From Bacillus sp. 1780r2a1 (GTDB lineage: Bacteria; Bacillota; Bacilli; Bacillales; Bacillaceae_H): 64,000 nt of DNA. A model generated the notes under the pieces. That model saw nothing but the letters and a program-made list of their open reading frames with translations. It was not told the origin of the DNA and did not search any database. The first letter of the stretch is position 1; each line of letters opens with the position of its first letter. The stretch spans positions 2,787,258 to 2,851,257 of the forward strand of contig CP099863.1 of NCBI GenBank assembly GCA_024134725.1, in the 5' to 3' direction. Position numbers and translations under genes: made by a program. This document shows positions 59,471-64,000 of this stretch, piece by piece.

Positions 59471-60091
59471 ATGACATTATCTTGGATTTTATCTTACATA
59501 GTTGTTTCATTAACAATTGTATTAATTCCAGGTCAAGACATGCTCTTTGTCCTGACTCAAAGCTTAACATCAGGCATTAAAGCAGGAATGAAAACAGTAC
59601 TAGGCTCCATTACCGGTACTTTCATTCATACGCTCTTGGCAGCTGGAGGTCTGTCTATTATTTTTCAGCAGTCCGTATTAGCATTCAATATTTTAAAAAT
59701 TGTTGGTGTGCTTTACCTTTTATTTTTAGCTATTCAGTCATTTCGTTCTAAATCTGAACCTTTATCTTTGACTTCCCATCAAATGAGTACAACACGCTTC
59801 TTTAAAAAAGGTTTTTTCACCAACTTGTCTAACCCAAAGGTAGCTATATTCTTTATCACATTTTTGCCTCAGTTTGTGAATCCATCCTTAGGTTATGTAG
59901 GTCTACAGATGTTTGCTTTTGGGTTAATTTTTATTTTAGAAACGCTAGTTATCTTTTCGCTTGTAGCATTTTTTGCTTCTTATCTTGGAAAACGTGCAAA
60001 AAATAATGGGCGCGTGCAGTCATCATTAAAATATATACAGGGTACAGTATTTGGCATTTTAGGTTTAAAATTGTTATTTACAGATCACTAA
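59471..60091 (+). CDS. LysE/RhtB family exporter
   Basis: A 206-residue, six-helix amino-acid or metabolite exporter. The LysE signature PGQDMLFVLTQSLTSGIKAG lies near the start and FFTNLSNPKVAIFFITFLPQF in the middle (each in part). I start at ATG 59471 after AGGAGGGG; the frame is open six codons upstream. It is followed at once by its own terminator. Confidence 0.93.
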   Translation: MTLSWILSYIVVSLTIVLIPGQDMLFVLTQSLTSGIKAGMKTVLGSITGTFIHTLLAAGGLSIIFQQSVLAFNILKIVGVLYLLFLAIQSFRSKSEPLSLTSHQMSTTRFFKKGFFTNLSNPKVAIFFITFLPQFVNPSLGYVGLQMFAFGLIFILETLVIFSLVAFFASYLGKRAKNNGRVQSSLKYIQGTVFGILGLKLLFTDH

Positions 60092-60120
60092 AAGAGCTTG
60101 CTTATGCCAAGCTTTTTTTT
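60091..60120 (+). terminator. Terminator of the LysE-type gene
   Basis: An AGCTTG/CAAGCT stem with a 7-base loop and an eight-T tail begins at the stop codon. It lies inside the open frame upstream of the DUF421 gene and so rules out a start there. Confidence 0.85.
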
Positions 60121-60184
60121 ATTCATATTAATTATTCTTTTATACATACTAAGTAAAAAGCCTAAAAAAGCAAGGAGTACTTTC

Positions 60185-60904
60185 ATGGATTTATTAAAAG
60201 ATTTCCTTATTTTATTATGTAGAATTATTACTATTCTGCCACTTTTGCTTATTATGACTCTGTTTATGGGCAGACGCTCAATTGGTGAGCTTCCCATATT
60301 TGACTTTCTCATTTTAATGTCTCTTGGAGCAGTTGTAGGGGCCGACATTGCTGATCCAGAAGTTGAACATATTCACACAGCTGTTGCAATTGTGATGATC
60401 GGCATCTTTCAAAAGATTATTGCTTATTGTAAGATTCGCTATCGTTCTTTTGGAGAAAAGATTACGTTTGAACCAGTTGTCGTTATTAAGGATGGCTTAT
60501 TTTTAGTTAAAAACCTTCAGCGTATTCGATACTCAATTGATAATATCTTATATATGCTCCGTGAAAGTAACGTCTTTGATATTAGCATTGTAAAAATGGC
60601 TGTTATTGAATCTAATGGTAAACTAACTGTTCAAAAGAAATCGTCTAAAGAAACTTTAACACGGGAAGACCTGCATATTTCAAACAGTAAAATAGATTTG
60701 GCTTACCCTTTAATTATTGAAGGAAAAGTATATGAGGATGTATTAACTCACTGTAACCAGACAAAAGAATGGTTAGTAGGCGAGTTAAAAACACAGGGTA
60801 TTGAAAGCCTCTCTGACATTTTCTTTGCGTCATTGACTGATGAAGGTAAACTACATGTCTCACTATATTCACCAAACAATTCAGCTCCTCCCCTTCATCA
60901 TTAA
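60185..60904 (+). CDS. DUF421 (YetF/YdfS-like) membrane protein
   Basis: A 239-residue protein with three N-terminal helices, the conserved FMGRRSIGELPIFDFLI segment and a C-terminal cytoplasmic DUF421 domain (RIRYSIDNILYMLRE). Relatives in Bacillus are spore or membrane proteins of unclear function. I start at ATG 60185 after AAGGAG; the longer open frame runs through the preceding terminator. Confidence 0.9.
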   Translation: MDLLKDFLILLCRIITILPLLLIMTLFMGRRSIGELPIFDFLILMSLGAVVGADIADPEVEHIHTAVAIVMIGIFQKIIAYCKIRYRSFGEKITFEPVVVIKDGLFLVKNLQRIRYSIDNILYMLRESNVFDISIVKMAVIESNGKLTVQKKSSKETLTREDLHISNSKIDLAYPLIIEGKVYEDVLTHCNQTKEWLVGELKTQGIESLSDIFFASLTDEGKLHVSLYSPNNSAPPLHH

Positions 60905-61068
60905 AAATTCAGCTTGCTTTATTAAGTATTTATACTGTAGACCTCCTAATGGTAAACTGTTTTATTGAATATTTCTGAATAAATGTACAGCATGGACTTT
61001 TATAGATTTAACTGTGAAGTTATGCTATTTTAGTAGATACAAGATTGTTTGCGTATTAGGAGGTTTAT

Positions 61069-62175
61069 ATGGGCTTTATTGACTCACTATCATCAGTTGA
61101 TGGTTGGAAAAATATCGGTTTAGCAGTTGGGATTTTTTTGATTTTCCTTGTGCTTCGTAAACTGTTTACAACTTATTTATTTAAATTTATTATCGGGTTT
61201 GTGAAGAATAAAAAAATTGATCTTATCACGAGTATTTTAGAAGCATTTGAAAAGCCAATGAGGTGGATTTTTGTAATCATTGGTATTCAGCTTGCGCTCC
61301 CTTATTTACCATTTGAACTTTTAACGGTTGAGCGTGAAAGCCAGATTATACGTTCTGCTTTTATTATTCTTGCAGGATGGGGACTTTACAATTTGGCGGA
61401 TGCAACAGCGCTCTTTTTCTCAACTTTCTCAAAAAATTTTGATGTACAAGTAGACCGCATTGTTATTCCATTTGTTGAGAAATTCATCCGCATCATCGTT
61501 GTTGTTTTATCTGCTTCCATTATTGGTGAAGAATGGGGCTTCAATGTTAATGGATTCGTAGCCGGCCTAGGACTCGGAGGGCTAGCATTTGCCCTTGCAG
61601 CTAAAGATACGGTTAGCAACCTTTTTGGCGGAGTTGTGATTATCACAGAAAAGCCTTTTACAATTGGAGATTGGATTAAAACACCAAGCGTTGAAGGCGT
61701 AGTTGAAGATATTACATTTCGAAGCACAAAAGTACGAACATTCGCTCAAGCGCTTGTAACGGTTCCTAATGCAACGCTATCAAATGAGCCTATTGTAAAC
61801 TGGGCTAAAATGGGGAAACGTCAAATATCATTTCATTTAGGATTGAATTATAATACCCCTAAAGAAAAACTGGAGACCTCAGTTGAGCGTATTAAGCAAA
61901 TGCTGATGGAAGATGAAGATATTCATAAGGAAACGATTATTGTTAATTTTGAAACCTTTAATGAATCGAGCCTTGATGTGCTGTTATACTTCTTCTCTAA
62001 CACAACAGCTTATGCTGACTATTTAGAGGTAAAAGAAAAGATAAACTTTAAAATTATGGACATTTTACAAGAAGAAGGCGTTGACTTTGCTTTTCCAACT
62101 CGTGCTCTTGTCATGCAACAATCCGAAGATATTATTAAACAAGATACAAACATATTGGAAAGATCTCGCGGTTAA
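61069..62175 (+). CDS. MscS-family mechanosensitive channel (YhdY-like)
   Basis: A 368-residue small-conductance channel relative. Four predicted helices end in the pore helix with GFVAGLGLGGLAFALAAKD, then the beta domain (GGVVIITEKPFTIGDWI) and a C-terminal alpha/beta cap. It releases solutes on hypo-osmotic shock. It resembles B. subtilis YhdY. ATG follows AGGAGG. Confidence 0.94.
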   Translation: MGFIDSLSSVDGWKNIGLAVGIFLIFLVLRKLFTTYLFKFIIGFVKNKKIDLITSILEAFEKPMRWIFVIIGIQLALPYLPFELLTVERESQIIRSAFIILAGWGLYNLADATALFFSTFSKNFDVQVDRIVIPFVEKFIRIIVVVLSASIIGEEWGFNVNGFVAGLGLGGLAFALAAKDTVSNLFGGVVIITEKPFTIGDWIKTPSVEGVVEDITFRSTKVRTFAQALVTVPNATLSNEPIVNWAKMGKRQISFHLGLNYNTPKEKLETSVERIKQMLMEDEDIHKETIIVNFETFNESSLDVLLYFFSNTTAYADYLEVKEKINFKIMDILQEEGVDFAFPTRALVMQQSEDIIKQDTNILERSRG

Positions 62176-62212
62176 CAAAAAGGTTGCTAAATAAATTAGC
62201 AACCTTTTTCCT
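62174..62212. terminator. Bidirectional terminator
   Basis: A 14-bp perfect stem AAAAAGGTTGCTAA and its complement between convergent genes. Confidence 0.92.
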
Positions 62213-62219
62213 TTCTATT

Positions 62220-62852
62220 TTATTTTGAGATAAACATTTGTGTCCAGTAATGCCCATAGCTTCCGCCTTTAACATAACCTACTCCAATTTCTGTAAAGCT
62301 ACTGGATAAAATATTTTTTCGATGTCCTTCACTATTCATCCATGATTTCACAACGGCTTCTGGTGTCGCTTGTCCAGCAGCAATGTTTTCACCTGCTGTT
62401 TTATAAGAGATGCCAAAGTTTTTCAGCATAGTAAAAGGACTTCCGTATGTAGGAGAAGTATGACTAAAATAGTTTTTATCAATCATATCTTGAGATTTAT
62501 AGCGAGCTACTCGTGCTACTTCCCAATTAGATTTTAACGGTTTTACCCCTACTTTCGCACGCTCTTCGTTCACAAGCTTTACAACTTGCTCTTCAAAAGA
62601 TTGAGCCGTAGTGTTTACGCTTGGTACATTAATTTTTTGACCAGGATAAATGACATTGTGGTTCGAAATACTCGGGTTTGCATCAATAATTTCTTGAACA
62701 CCTACCTGGTATTTCACTGCAATTTTCCACATAGTATCTCCTGATTGAACAGTATGTACTGTAGATGCTTGAGCGGTATGATTTAATCCAAAAACAAGAG
62801 TGACAGACAACATTGTAATTGATGATAATTTTAATAAAGTTTTCATAATCAT
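62220..62852 (-). CDS. Secreted LysM-CAP (SCP/PR1) domain protein
   Basis: A 210-residue exported protein. The signal peptide ends near QAS (30). One LysM module (VHTVQSGDTMWKIAVKYQ, 32-77) anchors it to peptidoglycan; a CAP domain follows with HTSP, AGENIAAGQ and the EGHRKNIL motif. It resembles B. subtilis YkwD/SafA-type wall or coat proteins. Start is either Met1 or Met3; no good ribosome binding site is visible. Confidence 0.9.
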   Translation of the reverse strand: MIMKTLLKLSSITMLSVTLVFGLNHTAQASTVHTVQSGDTMWKIAVKYQVGVQEIIDANPSISNHNVIYPGQKINVPSVNTTAQSFEEQVVKLVNEERAKVGVKPLKSNWEVARVARYKSQDMIDKNYFSHTSPTYGSPFTMLKNFGISYKTAGENIAAGQATPEAVVKSWMNSEGHRKNILSSSFTEIGVGYVKGGSYGHYWTQMFISK

Positions 62853-62927
62853 ATTAAAGCAAATTTTTTGACAGATTAATAGCGGTAATAATCACCTATA
62901 ATACTAATTTAAGAGAATAGCTTATAC

Positions 62928-62960
62928 AAAAAAACGCACGGTTAACCGTGCGTTTTTTTA
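62928..62960. terminator. Bidirectional terminator
   Basis: A perfect 32-bp palindrome (arms of seven A plus CGCACGGTT) overlaps the stop codon of the CorC/HlyC-type gene. Confidence 0.9.
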
Positions 62961-64000
62961 TGAAGATAGGGCCTGTGACGGCTCCACTTCAGGGATCGCC
63001 ATTGGTTCTGAAACGACTTCAGTTACCTGACGACGCTTGATGACTTCCACGTATTGAATATGATGGTTTTCCATTGCTTTTACTTTAAACTCATACTGTT
63101 CAAACGTAATAACATCCTGTTGTTTCACATCATATTTTTCTGTTAATACCCAGCCACCAATCGTATCGATCTCTGTATCATCAATCCGGATGTCAAGAAG
63201 CTCGTTAATTTGACTTACTAGCACTTTTCCATCCACAATATAGTGGTAGTCTTTCACTTTTTGAATAAGGGGCTTTTCATCTGTATCAAATTCGTCACGA
63301 ATTTCACCAACGATTTCTTCTAAAATATCTTCAATTGTTACAATACCCGCTGTACCACCATATTCATCAACTAAAATCGCCATTTGAATACGTTCGCGCT
63401 GCATTTTTAGCAGCAAATCATGAATAGAAATCGTTTCAACCACTTGAATAATTGGACGAATATAATCTTTTAAATGAATTGATTGCGTATCTTTCATAAC
63501 AATCTCAGTTAAGATTTCCTTCATGTTTAACAAACCAACAATATGATCTTTATCTCCATCAATAATAGGATAGCGAGTAAATCGCTCTTCTTTTGCCATA
63601 TCTAAAATATATTCAATCGTATCTTCTTGATCAATCGAGACCACTTCTGTTCGCGGTACCATAATTTCTTTTGCCACTCGGTCATCAAAGTCAAAGATCT
63701 TACTGACATATTTAAATTCTGATTGATTAATTTCACCGCTTTTATAGCTTTCTGATAATAAGATGCGAAGCTCTTCTTCACTATGTGCTAATTCATGCTC
63801 AGATGCTAGTTTTAGTCCAAATAAACCTGTTAGCAAGCGAGCTGAACCATTAAGTACCCAGATAAAAGGATACATGATTTTATAAAAGAATATTAGCGGT
63901 TTTACAAATAATAGAGTCACCGCTTCAGCTTTTTGAATAGCAAACGTTTTAGGAGCTAATTCTCCAACTACCACATGTAGAAACGTAACGACAGCAAATG
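62958..64000 (-). CDS. CNNM/CBS/CorC_HlyC family protein (N-terminus beyond window)
   Basis: 347 readable residues; the 5' end lies past base 64000. The frame stays open to the window edge, reading TFLHVVVGELAPKT, the end of the CNNM (DUF21) membrane domain. Two CBS domains (IMVPRTEVVSID..., and VDEYGGTAGIVTIEDILEEIVG region) and a CorC_HlyC domain with GGWVLTEKYDV follow. Members are tied to magnesium/cobalt efflux or haemolysin-like roles. The product resembles Bacillus YhdP/YqhB/MpfA. Confidence 0.92.
   Translation of the reverse strand, partial: FAVVTFLHVVVGELAPKTFAIQKAEAVTLLFVKPLIFFYKIMYPFIWVLNGSARLLTGLFGLKLASEHELAHSEEELRILLSESYKSGEINQSEFKYVSKIFDFDDRVAKEIMVPRTEVVSIDQEDTIEYILDMAKEERFTRYPIIDGDKDHIVGLLNMKEILTEIVMKDTQSIHLKDYIRPIIQVVETISIHDLLLKMQRERIQMAILVDEYGGTAGIVTIEDILEEIVGEIRDEFDTDEKPLIQKVKDYHYIVDGKVLVSQINELLDIRIDDTEIDTIGGWVLTEKYDVKQQDVITFEQYEFKVKAMENHHIQYVEVIKRRQVTEVVSEPMAIPEVEPSQALSS

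Noticed and set aside
1..64000. Prophage, insertion sequence or CRISPR array
   Set aside because: No transposase, integrase, phage structural gene, spaced short repeats or att-like duplications were seen; gene order is chromosomal in character throughout.

Overview
The window is about 64 kb of low-GC chromosome from an endospore-forming member of the Bacillaceae. Several features point there: B. subtilis-type gene sets (cssR-cssS beside htrB, ktrAB behind a c-di-AMP riboswitch, hemAT, a KinB-like sporulation kinase, a murQ/murR/murP operon), strong AGGAGG ribosome binding sites, frequent GTG/TTG starts and dense rho-independent terminators. A Priestia (B. megaterium group)-like genome is my best guess, but this is inference from gene content. 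I see no prophage, no intact insertion sequence, no CRISPR array and no rRNA. There is one tRNA gene, tRNA-Thr(GGT).

Layout. 1-1111: a translationally coupled operon of an IsdG/ABM-like monooxygenase, an unknown helical protein and a GNAT acetyltransferase. 1246-2173: ohr with a near-perfect OhrR operator, then a DUF2325 gene behind a promoter and a probable attenuator leader. 2229-6260: sucrose-6-phosphate hydrolase, a YtxH-like stress protein, two unlisted small membrane ORFs, a PCYCGC lipoprotein and a DoxX protein. 6398-11153: a five-gene operon with two double-domain GT2 glycosyltransferases, a nucleotide-sugar dehydrogenase and two small beta-rich proteins sharing a PFTSI motif, possibly for a spore-surface glycan. 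11375-14743: an NlpC/P60 endopeptidase, HemAT and a secreted subtilisin. 15566-18034: a 29-residue peptide ORF, ktrAB and the c-di-AMP riboswitch. 18167-25392: an Lrp-type regulator, a secretion-stress locus (HtrB, a lipoprotein resembling PrsA without its PPIase domain, CssRS) and a SpoIID/LytB-CWB2 wall protein.

25674-33540: scattered housekeeping and small hypothetical genes (thioesterase, Mta-like MerR regulator, DUF2809, SUFU-like protein, ZIP zinc transporter, M24 peptidase, LCP ligase, cupin). 33754-36486: a fused permease/binding-protein ABC transporter of the OpuC/BilE/EgtUV type, and tRNA-Thr. 36685-41000: an orphan Rieske oxygenase, a GNAT enzyme, and a DHA2 drug exporter divergent from its probable TetR repressor. 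41014-48525: a MurNAc/peptidoglycan salvage operon (murQ-murR-murP-mupG-namZ-nagZ). 48700-55002: a LacI-controlled sugar ABC importer with an amylo-1,6-glucosidase-like enzyme. 55093-64000: a KinB-like kinase, nitronate monooxygenase, TauE/SafE exporter, CatE-like dioxygenase, LysE exporter, DUF421 protein, MscS channel, LysM-CAP protein and a CorC/HlyC-type protein cut by the window end.

Several units work as closed circuits readable from sequence: OhrR box/ohr, c-di-AMP riboswitch/ktrAB, CssR-like boxes between htrB and cssRS, duplicated MurR-like operators overlapping the murQ promoter, LacI operators around the glucosidase operon, and repeated boxes between the TetR gene and its exporter. 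The less ordinary parts are the DUF2325 leader RNA, the double-GT2 glycan cluster, the PPIase-less lipoprotein coupled to HtrB, the hybrid MurNAc operon, a 36-bp palindrome that can act as both operator and terminator, and three small ORFs with good ribosome binding sites.
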